Assembly (NCBI GenBank): GCA_023410905.1
Contig: JAEYPL010000040.1
Span: forward strand, 1-20,822
Length of the DNA: 20,822 nucleotides
Reading direction: 5' to 3'
Source: Pseudomonadota bacterium
GTDB taxonomy: Bacteria; Pseudomonadota; Alphaproteobacteria; Rhizobiales; Hyphomicrobiaceae
Under the pieces are notes generated by a model that had not been told where the DNA came from, did not search any database, and worked only from the letters and a program-made list of their open reading frames with translations. Shown here in pieces: positions 13,681-20,231 of the stretch. Numbering within the stretch: the stretch's first letter is position 1; every line of letters begins with the position of its first letter. The position numbers and the translations under genes are program-made.

Positions 13681-14523
13681 ATGATCATCGACAATCAGGG
13701 CTACTACCTCTCAGGCGGCCGTACGGGCGTACTGCTTCTCCATGGCCTCTGCGGCACGCCAACCGAGATGCGTTTCGTCGCAAACGGCCTCGCCCGTTCC
13801 GGATGCACGGTTTACTGCCCCATGCTGGCTGGCCACGGCGGCACCGAAGATGACATCAAGTCCACCATCTGGCAGGACTGGTACGACAGCGCCGAGAAGG
13901 CCCTGAGCCTCCTGCGCGAGGAGTGTGACACCGTCATTGTCGGCGGCCTCTCTACAGGTGCCGTGCTGGCGCTCCTGCTGGCTGCCCGTCGCCCTGCGGA
14001 TGTTCAAGGCACGGCCCTGCTGTCCCCGACGCTCTGGCTCAATGGCTGGCTCATTCCCTGGTACGCGCGCCTTTTCCGCCTCGTGTTCAGCACGCGTGTC
14101 GCCAACCTGATCGGCTTTCCCGATCTCGACCCGCACGGCATCAAGGACGAGCGCATTCGCGCGTTCATCCGCAATGCCCTCCAAAGCGGCGACAGCACGA
14201 TAGCCGGGCTGCCGAGCACGCCGGGCGGTGCCGTACTGGAGCACCGGCGCCTGGTGCAGGCTGTCCGCGCCGAGCTGGGTAGCGTCCATCAGCCCGCATT
14301 GATCATCCATCCGCGCGATGACGACTACGCCGACCTCGACAATGCCTGGTACCTCCAGCGCCATCTCAAGGGCCTGGTCGACATGATGGTGCTCGACGAC
14401 AGCTATCACATCGTGACCGTCGATCGTCAGCGGCACCTGGTCGTCGAGCGGACCGCGGCCTTTGTGGCCGGCATCTCCAGGCGCGCTGAAAATGCGGCGG
14501 CACCGCTTCGCGCAGCTGCCTGA
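13681..14523 (+). CDS. Alpha/beta hydrolase (carboxylesterase / monoacylglycerol lipase-like)
   Basis: A 280-aa cytoplasmic alpha/beta hydrolase. The oxyanion strand LLLHGLCGTP (18-27) is followed by the nucleophile elbow GLSTG with Ser91. The acid is probably Asp213-215 in IIHPRDDDYADL and the base His243 in DSYHIVTVD. The order and spacing resemble Est30/monoacylglycerol-lipase-type esterases, which cleave short to medium acyl esters. No signal peptide is seen. The ribosome site before the ATG at 13681 is modest (GGGG). It follows the Crp/Fnr gene by 124 nt but has its own operator and -10 in that gap. Its position in a regulon with an exporter suggests lipid or ester turnover at the envelope, which is inference. 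Confidence 0.87.
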   Translation: MIIDNQGYYLSGGRTGVLLLHGLCGTPTEMRFVANGLARSGCTVYCPMLAGHGGTEDDIKSTIWQDWYDSAEKALSLLREECDTVIVGGLSTGAVLALLLAARRPADVQGTALLSPTLWLNGWLIPWYARLFRLVFSTRVANLIGFPDLDPHGIKDERIRAFIRNALQSGDSTIAGLPSTPGGAVLEHRRLVQAVRAELGSVHQPALIIHPRDDDYADLDNAWYLQRHLKGLVDMMVLDDSYHIVTVDRQRHLVVERTAAFVAGISRRAENAAAPLRAAA

Positions 14524-14554
14524 TCCTCCATCGGGCACTCCAAAATTCTCGCGC

Positions 14555-14598
14555 CTGTATCGCGCGGAACAGCCCGGCACCAGAACTTCCAGCAGGAT
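14555..14598 (+). promoter_or_regulatory. Crp/Fnr-type operator 5 plus -10 for the exported protein-DevC-DevA operon
   Basis: CTGTATCGCGCGGAACAG (14555-14572) is followed after 20 nt by CAGGAT (14593-14598), giving a centre of -41.5 relative to a predicted start at 14605. The downstream gene begins 58 nt after the operator. Confidence 0.65.
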
Positions 14599-14630
14599 CA
14601 ACTCACGCTGAAACACGAAAGGAACGCCCA

Positions 14631-15278
14631 ATGACCAAGCTCCCTCTCGCTCTCACCGTCCTCGCAGTCGCCGCTGTCTCGACGGTCGCGCTCTCCACTT
14701 CGGCCGATGCTGGTCGTCGCGGTCACTTCCGCTTCCATCATTTTCATTTTTCTCCTCCTGTACCTGTGCCGGAGCCCGTGTATGTCGAGCGCCAGCGCAG
14801 AATCGTGAAGCCTGTGCCCGCAGCCAGACGCACACCCGCTCCGGCGCCCGTGAAGTTCTCGGACGGCGAAGGGCGCCAGTACGACGTCGCCAGCAAGACC
14901 TGGTTCGACGGCGCCGGATCGTGCTGGAAGGGTGACAAGTCGTTCGTCTTCCGCAGTGGCTCGTGGTTCTACGGCAATGCGCGGTGGGTGCAGACGAGTA
15001 ACGGCTGGGGCGTTTCTTCCGGCGAGGTTCCCGAGCAGGTTGAATGCGCCGGCGTCAAGGCCTTCGTCGGCAAGATCAAGCCGGTGAGCACGGCTACCGA
15101 TGCGCCGCCTGCTGCCGCGCCAAAGCAAACCATCGCCCGACAGGCACCTGTCCGCACTGTTGCGCCCGCACCGGTGATCGAGGCTCCGAAGACGCCCGAT
15201 GCGACGGCCAATGCCAGCGACTGCAAGAAGTACCTCCCGAGCCTTGGCGAGACCGTCTCGGTTCCCTGCACTCGATGA
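14631..15278 (+). CDS. Exported protein of unknown function, cysteine-containing, first gene of exporter operon
   Basis: A 215-aa protein with a clear signal peptide (hydrophobic 5-22, STSADA-GRRG cleavage near 27). The mature form starts with a His/Phe-rich stretch (HFRFHHFHF, 32-40) and a Pro-rich linker (42-74). A compact central domain (75-150) follows, rich in Trp, Phe and Gly with Cys98 and Cys139, then an Ala/Pro linker and a C-terminal Cys198-to-Cys213 segment (DCKKYLPSLGETVSVPC). Four cysteines could form two disulphides in the periplasm. AAGGA lies before the ATG. Its stop codon overlaps an ATG of the next frame (ATGA, 15275-15278), and it sits in front of the DevC-like permease, so it is probably an accessory factor or cargo. 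I do not recognise the family. Confidence 0.75.
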   Translation: MTKLPLALTVLAVAAVSTVALSTSADAGRRGHFRFHHFHFSPPVPVPEPVYVERQRRIVKPVPAARRTPAPAPVKFSDGEGRQYDVASKTWFDGAGSCWKGDKSFVFRSGSWFYGNARWVQTSNGWGVSSGEVPEQVECAGVKAFVGKIKPVSTATDAPPAAAPKQTIARQAPVRTVAPAPVIEAPKTPDATANASDCKKYLPSLGETVSVPCTR

Positions 15279-15310
15279 CCACCACTACTTCTGCCAACGG
15301 GAGACGTGTG

Positions 15311-16519
15311 ATGCAAACAACAGCCGAAACTTCCTCTGTCGCACTTCCGGGCCAACCCACTGCGGTCCGGAAGAGAACGATGCGGCTCCCGATGGTGCCA
15401 AAGCTCGCGTACCGCAATCTCTTTCATGATCGCCTCGGGCTGATCGTGACGGTGATCGGCATCGTGTTCTCCGTCGTTCTGGTGGCCGTGCAGTTCGGCC
15501 TCTACCTCGGATCCGAGAACCGGATCGCCGCCATGTTCGATCATGCGGAAGCCGATCTCTGGGTCGTGCCGCTCGGCACCAAGAGCTTCGACGATCCCGC
15601 GATGCTTTCCGGCCGCGAGCGCCATGGTGTGCTCTCCACGCCCGGCGTCGCGAGCGTGCAGGAGCTTGCCGTCGGCTTCGTCAACTGGCGCAAGCCCAAG
15701 GGCGGATCGACTGCAGCCCTTCTCGTCGGCTCCGAGATCACGCAGGGCACGAGCCTGCCGTGGAACGTCACCGAAGGCAGCGCTCGTGCACTTGCTGCGC
15801 CGTCCGCCGTGGCTATCGACAGTACGTATTTTCAGGAACTCGGCGTCGGTGGTCTCGGCGATCGCGCCGAAGTCAACAACATGGAAGTCACCGTGCACGC
15901 CGTGACCAAGGGCATTCGCTCGTTCACGACACTGCCGTACGTTTTCACGACGCTCGCCACCGGACGCACGCTTCTTGGCGCTTCCGCCGAGCAGTCGTCG
16001 TACACGCTGGTGAAGGCGTCGCCCGGTACCGAGGTTGAGAACTTGCGCGCGGCGCTTGCGAAGCGCTTGCCGGATGCGGAGATCCTGACGCACGCCGAAT
16101 TCCGCAAGCGCAGCCTCGACTACTGGCTCTTCGAGACCGGCGCCGGCGCGGCCCTGATCGCGGGTGCGGTGCTCGGCATCATCGTCGGTATGGTGATCGT
16201 GGCGCAGACGCTCTACGCGAGTACCAAGGATCATCTCAATGAGTTTGCGACGCTGCGCGCGCTCGGTGCCTCGGCGGGCTACATCAACAAGGTGATCCTC
16301 ATCCAGGCCATTCTGAGTGCCGTGATCGGCTACGTCCTCGGAATGGCACTGAGCCTGCTCGTCATCTGGGCGGCCGAAGACTCGACGCTGCTCATCGTCA
16401 TGACGCCGAACCTCGCGCTGATGCTGCTCGCCCTGACCGTCGGCATGTGCGTGCTCGCCGCCCTCTGCGCCATCTTCAAAGTCATCCGCATCGATCCGGC
16501 CGTCGTGTTCAGCCGCTGA
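15311..16519 (+). CDS. DevC/FtsX-type ABC exporter permease
   Basis: A 402-aa inner-membrane permease with the FtsX/MacB topology: one membrane segment near the N-terminus (43-67), a large periplasmic domain (about 70-270) and three C-terminal segments. The cytoplasmic LYASTKDHLNEFATLRALGAS stretch after the second segment is typical of DevC. The protein ends IRIDPAVVFSR, as family members do. I chose ATG 15311 because GGGAG precedes it. An in-frame ATG at 15275 overlaps the previous stop (ATGA) but lacks a ribosome site; it would add 12 residues. It is followed after 24 nt by its ATPase. With the DevB-like adaptor (9304-10419) it would form a tripartite exporter. The substrate is unknown. 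Confidence 0.88.
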   Translation: MQTTAETSSVALPGQPTAVRKRTMRLPMVPKLAYRNLFHDRLGLIVTVIGIVFSVVLVAVQFGLYLGSENRIAAMFDHAEADLWVVPLGTKSFDDPAMLSGRERHGVLSTPGVASVQELAVGFVNWRKPKGGSTAALLVGSEITQGTSLPWNVTEGSARALAAPSAVAIDSTYFQELGVGGLGDRAEVNNMEVTVHAVTKGIRSFTTLPYVFTTLATGRTLLGASAEQSSYTLVKASPGTEVENLRAALAKRLPDAEILTHAEFRKRSLDYWLFETGAGAALIAGAVLGIIVGMVIVAQTLYASTKDHLNEFATLRALGASAGYINKVILIQAILSAVIGYVLGMALSLLVIWAAEDSTLLIVMTPNLALMLLALTVGMCVLAALCAIFKVIRIDPAVVFSR

Positions 16520-16543
16520 TCCCTCATGCCAGGAGTACCGACT

Positions 16544-17281
16544 ATGACCGCCCTCTCCTACATGCTCGAGGCCCGCGACATCACCAAGGTCTACCGCTCT
16601 GAAGCCGGCGATATCATACCCCTCAAGGGCGTAAGCGTAGAGCTGGCCCCGGGCGAGCTGACGCTGCTCATGGGGCCCTCGGGCAGCGGCAAGACCACGC
16701 TGCTTTCGATCCTGGGGTGCATTCTCTCGCCGACGAGCGGAGCTGTCAGCATCGCCGGGCATTCGACGGCAGGGCTCAGCGCCGAAGGCATGGCCGATCT
16801 CCGCCGCCGGCACGTGGGCTTTGTTTTCCAATCCTACAATCTCGTGCCGACCCTGACGGCGCTCGAGAATGTCATGCTGGCACTCGATCTGCGCGGGGCA
16901 TCGCGCGCGGAAGCGCCGGACCTTGCCTGGGAGGCGCTGGCTGCCGTCAGGCTGAGCCACCGCGCGCACGTCATGCCGAGCAAGCTCTCGGGTGGCGAGA
17001 AGCAGCGCGTATCGATTGCGCGTGCGCTGGCCGGTGCCCCGTCGGTGATCCTCGCCGATGAGCCGACCGCGGCACTCGACAGCGAGAACGGTCAGGCCGT
17101 GATGGCGCTCCTCGCCGAAGTTGCGAAGGACACGCGGCGCGCCGTGCTAGTCGTCACGCACGATCATCGCACGCTGAAGTACGGCGATCGCATGATCCGA
17201 ATCGAGGATGGCCGCATTGCGAGCCGCGCGCGCCGTCGTGTCCAGTTGGAAAACGACATCGAATTCGCGCCGGCCGCGTGA
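16544..17281 (+). CDS. DevA/LolD-type ABC exporter ATPase
   Basis: A 245-aa ABC ATPase of the MacB/LolD/DevA class. Walker A is GPSGSGKT (44-51), Q-loop Gln96 is in FVFQSYNLVPTLTALENV, the signature is LSGGEKQR (148-155) and Walker B is VILADEPTAALD (168-179), followed by VVTHDHR. The start at 16544 has AGGAG at 16531-16535; an in-frame ATG at 16526 has no ribosome site of its own. It powers the permease encoded 24 nt upstream. The C-terminal tail is Arg-rich and then acidic (RARRRVQLENDIEFAPAA), not part of the core domain. DevA is preferred to LolD because the permease is DevC-like and a DevB-like adaptor shares the same operator type. Confidence 0.9.
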   Translation: MTALSYMLEARDITKVYRSEAGDIIPLKGVSVELAPGELTLLMGPSGSGKTTLLSILGCILSPTSGAVSIAGHSTAGLSAEGMADLRRRHVGFVFQSYNLVPTLTALENVMLALDLRGASRAEAPDLAWEALAAVRLSHRAHVMPSKLSGGEKQRVSIARALAGAPSVILADEPTAALDSENGQAVMALLAEVAKDTRRAVLVVTHDHRTLKYGDRMIRIEDGRIASRARRRVQLENDIEFAPAA

Positions 17282-17293
17282 ATTTCCGCGCGC

Positions 17294-17337
17294 CTGTATC
17301 GGGCGGAACAGCCGATCACCGCCGCAAGAAACATAAT
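17294..17337 (+). promoter_or_regulatory. Crp/Fnr-type operator 6 plus -10 for the DUF2147 gene
   Basis: CTGTATCGGGCGGAACAG (17294-17311) is followed after 20 nt by CATAAT (17332-17337), the best -10 of the set. The operator centre is at -41.5 from a predicted start at 17344. The operator begins 12 nt after the ATPase stop, so this is an internal promoter separating the DUF2147 gene from the exporter operon. Confidence 0.75.
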
Positions 17338-17385
17338 CCAAAGCGTACTGACCAGAACCCAACCGACAAGCCAAAGGAGAGTGTC

Positions 17386-17805
17386 ATGATTGCTTCCATC
17401 AAGCGCCTCGCTCGTGCCGCCGCCCTCTTCGCAACCACCATCGCAACGACGACGCCTTCAGCCGCCACCGAGGCGACCGGCGTCTGGTTCGATCACACGG
17501 GGCGCGGCGCCGTCGAGATCACCGACTGTGGCGGCGCGCTCTGCGGCCGCATCGTCTGGCTCAAGGATACTGCCAACAACAAGACGTGCGGCAAGCAGGT
17601 CATCGGTAATGTGAAGGCGGTCGGCGCAGGGAAATGGGACAAGGGGTGGATCTATGATCCGGAGGACGATGCGCGCTACAGCGTCGAGATCACGCCTCTT
17701 GGCGGCGACCGGCTGAAGGTCATGGGTTATCTCGGTAGCAAGATGCTGAGCGAGACGATGACGTGGCGGCGCGCACCGGCCGATATCAAGCGCTGCAATG
17801 CCTGA
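17386..17805 (+). CDS. DUF2147 exported protein
   Basis: A 139-aa protein with a signal peptide (KRLAR n-region, core 11-20, TPSAA cleavage near 27). The mature part has the DUF2147 order: GVWFDHTGRGAVEI, CGGALCGRIVWLKD, KWDKGWIYDPEDDARYSV, LKVMGYLGSKMLSETMTWRR. Cysteines 48, 53, 68 and 137 are available for disulphides. The family is a small periplasmic beta-rich domain related to lipocalin-like folds; its biochemical role is not established to my knowledge. AAAGGAGA precedes the ATG. It has its own class II-type operator and follows the exporter ATPase, so it belongs to the same putative regulon and may assist envelope lipid handling (inference). Confidence 0.85.
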   Translation: MIASIKRLARAAALFATTIATTTPSAATEATGVWFDHTGRGAVEITDCGGALCGRIVWLKDTANNKTCGKQVIGNVKAVGAGKWDKGWIYDPEDDARYSVEITPLGGDRLKVMGYLGSKMLSETMTWRRAPADIKRCNA

Positions 17806-17902
17806 GCGCCTCCATTCCCTCGCCGCTTCTCTAGCTGACGCCGAGGTAGGGCTGCCCATTGGCCGACACGGATTTGGCTGCAGGTCGCCGCCCACAAAAC
17901 GC

Positions 17903-17929
17903 CAGCAAGCACTCTCGAGGTGCTTGCTG
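17903..17929. terminator. Perfect 10-bp hairpin downstream of the DUF2147 gene
   Basis: CAGCAAGCAC (17903-17912) and GTGCTTGCTG (17920-17929) enclose the loop TCTCGAG. It lies about 100 nt past the DUF2147 stop. There is no T-tract on the plus strand, while on the minus strand GCGTTTTG follows. It could be a terminator or a regulatory palindrome. Confidence 0.4.
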
Positions 17930-18158
17930 AAACCGTCTTAGATTATGGGCAAACTCCTCACCGCACTTGCATTCCAAAAACCCGACGCCAGGTTCCCCGA
18001 TCCCTCCTGGTCATCCACCCGAAGCCATCGACAGCCGTTCTCCTCAATCCGACGTGGCACTTCGATGCCCTTTGTTTCGCGCGGCGGAACTTCACATGTC
18101 CTCGGCGTGGATTGGCTTTCTGGGCCAGTAGCCGATCCGCGAGAAGTCCATGACTGAA

Positions 18159-18178
18159 ATGCAATCATGTCATTGCAT
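18159..18178. promoter_or_regulatory. Inverted repeat upstream of the second importer
   Basis: ATGCAAT (18159-18165) and ATTGCAT (18172-18178) flank a 6-nt spacer, a perfect 7-bp dyad with the look of an operator. It lies 127 nt upstream of the substrate-binding protein start. No cognate regulator gene is seen beside it in this window. Confidence 0.4.
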
Positions 18179-18305
18179 CACGCTATGGATAGTGAGACGT
18201 TGTGTGTCGCATGGCGATACTGCTGGGGACGACTTCCGGCGCAGCGGTTCGCACCACGCGCCAACAAGATGGAAGCCAATTCCATCGCACCAGGAGAGGA
18301 AACAC

Positions 18306-19364
18306 ATGAAACTTCCATTTGCGGCGGCACGCACCGCCGTGGCTGCAATCGCTGCGATCGCTTGTCTGATGGGCGCGGACGCACATCAAACGTCAGCGCT
18401 TGCCCAGGCCAAGGACAAGATCCGTCTTGCCGCACAGGTCTGGTTCCCGAGTTTCCCCATGTATGTCGCGATGGAGCGCGGGCATTACGCGAAATGGGGC
18501 CTCGAGCCGGAGATCAAGCTGTTCCCGTCCGGCGCTCCGATCGTGCAGGCTGCAGCAACCAGCGAATGGGATGCCGCGCAGATCGGCCTGCCGCCGATGA
18601 TCCAGGGCGTCAAGCTCGGGTTGATCATCGCCGGTGTCATCAGCGAGGAAGCGCCCAACCATCAGCTTATCGGCCGTCCCGACTATGTCGACGCCGCGAA
18701 GAAGGATCCGGCCAAGATCAAGGGCGCGAAGATCTTCATCACGACCGCCTCGACCGGCCACTACATGACGGAGCTGTGCCTCAAGAAACGCAGCATCGCG
18801 ATGCCGGAGATTCAGATCCTGCCTTCCGAGCAACAGGCGACGCTGTCCGCCTTCATCGCGGGCAACGGCGACCTCGCGCAGCTTTGGACGCCGCAATCGA
18901 CGGCCGCTCGCGGCCGCGGAAACAAGGTGCTTTGCGATGGCACCGAAGCTGGAGCGAAGATTCCCTCGGTATGGGCGCTGCATCCGGACTTCGCGAAGAA
19001 GAATCCCGATGCCGCGGCGCGTTGGTTCCGGGCCACCCTGGACATCGCGGCCTGGATTCGTGATCCCAAGAACAGCGCGGAAGCCGCTGCCCTCTACAAG
19101 AAGTGGGACTCGTATCGCGGCTCGCAGACCCCCGACGATTTCTTGAAGGAAGAGATCGATCTCGCAGTGGATCTCTGGCCGCTCAGCGAGCAAGGCAAGC
19201 TGATGAAAGGCGAGGGTGGAAAGCCTGCCTACATCACTGAAGCCATCGAAGGTATCGCGCAGTTCTATGTTCGCATCGGACGCATGAAAGAAGTCCAGCC
19301 GGCCATCTTCAAGATGGTCGATCCGAGCTGGGTCGATAAAGCCACGGCCCTACCTGCCCGTTGA
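18306..19364 (+). CDS. NitT/TauT-type ABC transporter substrate-binding protein (NMT1/SsuA-like)
   Basis: A 352-aa periplasmic binding protein. A Sec signal peptide (hydrophobic 10-24, ALAQA cleavage near 35) precedes a two-lobed NMT1/SsuA-like domain starting KIRLAAQVWFPSFPMYVAMERGH, where the protein moves on to the typical helix YAKWGLEPEI. AGGAGAGG lies 6 nt before the ATG at 18306; the frame is open back to 18150 but that part lacks a ribosome site and signal sequence. It is only distantly similar to CynA in this window and has no Tat signal. Family members bind nitrate, sulfonates, taurine or pyrimidine-type compounds; the ligand here cannot be told from sequence. It heads an importer operon. 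Confidence 0.87.
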   Translation: MKLPFAAARTAVAAIAAIACLMGADAHQTSALAQAKDKIRLAAQVWFPSFPMYVAMERGHYAKWGLEPEIKLFPSGAPIVQAAATSEWDAAQIGLPPMIQGVKLGLIIAGVISEEAPNHQLIGRPDYVDAAKKDPAKIKGAKIFITTASTGHYMTELCLKKRSIAMPEIQILPSEQQATLSAFIAGNGDLAQLWTPQSTAARGRGNKVLCDGTEAGAKIPSVWALHPDFAKKNPDAAARWFRATLDIAAWIRDPKNSAEAAALYKKWDSYRGSQTPDDFLKEEIDLAVDLWPLSEQGKLMKGEGGKPAYITEAIEGIAQFYVRIGRMKEVQPAIFKMVDPSWVDKATALPAR

Positions 19365-19378
19365 GCAGTCATTCGCCG

Positions 19379-19400
19379 GGGGTGGACACCCGTCCACCCC
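19379..19400 (+). other. Intercistronic hairpin between binding protein and ATPase genes
   Basis: GGGGTGGAC (19379-19387) pairs perfectly with GTCCACCCC (19392-19400) around ACCC, 14 nt after the binding-protein stop. With no T-run after it, it looks like the 3' stabilising or attenuating hairpin often found after binding-protein genes, which lets them be expressed above the ATPase and permease. Confidence 0.55.
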
Positions 19401-19431
19401 GCATCGACCTCTGATTCGGGCAATAGGCTAA

Positions 19432-20226
19432 ATGGCGAACGACCTCTCGTACGAAAACGTTACCATGCGCTTCGAGGGCCGGGCAGGCACTGTCCAGGCG
19501 CTGGATCGCTTCGACTTCAAAGTGGCCTCGAGCGAGTTTCTCGTGATCGTGGGACCCTCCGGTTGCGGTAAAAGCACGCTTCTTCATCTCACCGCCGGTC
19601 TCTACAAACCGCCGACCGGCCGCATTCTGCTCGGCGGAGAGGAGATCAGAGAGCCTGGTCCCGACAAAGCAATCGTGTTCCAGAACTTCTCGCTGTTTCC
19701 GTGGAAGACGGTGCACGACAACATCGAGTTCGGTCTTCGCATCAATGGCGTGCCACGTAGCCAACGCGAAGAGCAGATCGCGCGCGTGATCAGTCTTATC
19801 GGTCTCAACGGGTTCGAGAACCATTATCCGCGGCAGCTTTCTGGCGGCATGCAGCAGCGCGTCGCGATTGCACGAAGCTTCGTACTGAGCCCGCGCACAC
19901 TCCTGATGGACGAGCCTTTCGCCGCGCTCGATGCACAGAACCGGCAGATCATGCAGGAGGAGCTGGTCCGGATCTGGCAGACTCAGCGCCCGACCGTGCT
20001 GTTCATCACGCACAGCGTCGAGGAAGCCGTGTTTCTCGCAGACCGCGTGATCGTGATGACGCGTCGCCCGGGACGCGTGAAAGAGGTCATCGACATCGCG
20101 GGCATGGTGGGTGAGCGCCACTGGCGCATCGATCCCTACGACGATGTCATACGCCGCCCCGATTTCCAGGACGTGCGCTCGCGCATCTGGGGGCTGGTAA
20201 GGAGCGAAATCACCGTCGGGGCTTGA
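19432..20226 (+). CDS. NitT/TauT-type ABC transporter ATP-binding protein
   Basis: A 264-aa importer ATPase (SsuB/TauB/NrtD class). Walker A is GPSGCGKST (41-49), Q-loop IVFQNFSLFPWKTV (81-94), signature LSGGMQQ (136-142), Walker B TLLMDEP (156-162) with AALD, and FITHSVEEAVFLADR for the switch histidine. All functional residues are present. It starts 67 nt after the binding-protein gene, with a weak ribosome site (AGG), and the permease gene follows 5 nt after its stop. It should couple ATP hydrolysis to uptake of the unknown ligand at the inner membrane. Confidence 0.9.
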   Translation: MANDLSYENVTMRFEGRAGTVQALDRFDFKVASSEFLVIVGPSGCGKSTLLHLTAGLYKPPTGRILLGGEEIREPGPDKAIVFQNFSLFPWKTVHDNIEFGLRINGVPRSQREEQIARVISLIGLNGFENHYPRQLSGGMQQRVAIARSFVLSPRTLLMDEPFAALDAQNRQIMQEELVRIWQTQRPTVLFITHSVEEAVFLADRVIVMTRRPGRVKEVIDIAGMVGERHWRIDPYDDVIRRPDFQDVRSRIWGLVRSEITVGA

Positions 20227-20231
20227 GGCTT

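Larger units (their letters stand above)
17806..18305. other. 500-nt gene-free stretch between the DUF2147 gene and the second importer
   Basis: No open frame here has a credible ribosome site, domain or signal peptide. I see a hairpin at 17903-17929, an inverted repeat at 18159-18178 and, at the end, the AGGAGAGG ribosome site of the next gene (18292-18299). I did not recognise a transposase remnant or RNA family. The promoter of the downstream importer should lie here but could not be placed. Confidence 0.5.

Noticed and set aside
14969..16969. 666-codon minus-strand open frame
   Set aside because: It is antisense to the DevC-like permease and ATPase genes, is rich in Arg, His, Asp and Glu as GC-rich shadow frames are, and has no domain or ribosome site.
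17827..17895. Minus-strand peptide ending NGQPYLGVS as a gene remnant
   Set aside because: Only a short stretch looks protein-like. There is no start, ribosome site or recognised domain, so it could not be told from chance.
18055..18070. TGGCACTTCGATGCCC as a sigma-54 promoter for the second importer
   Set aside because: The spacing between the GG and GC elements is one base short, the -12 element is poor, and it lies 235 nt from the gene.
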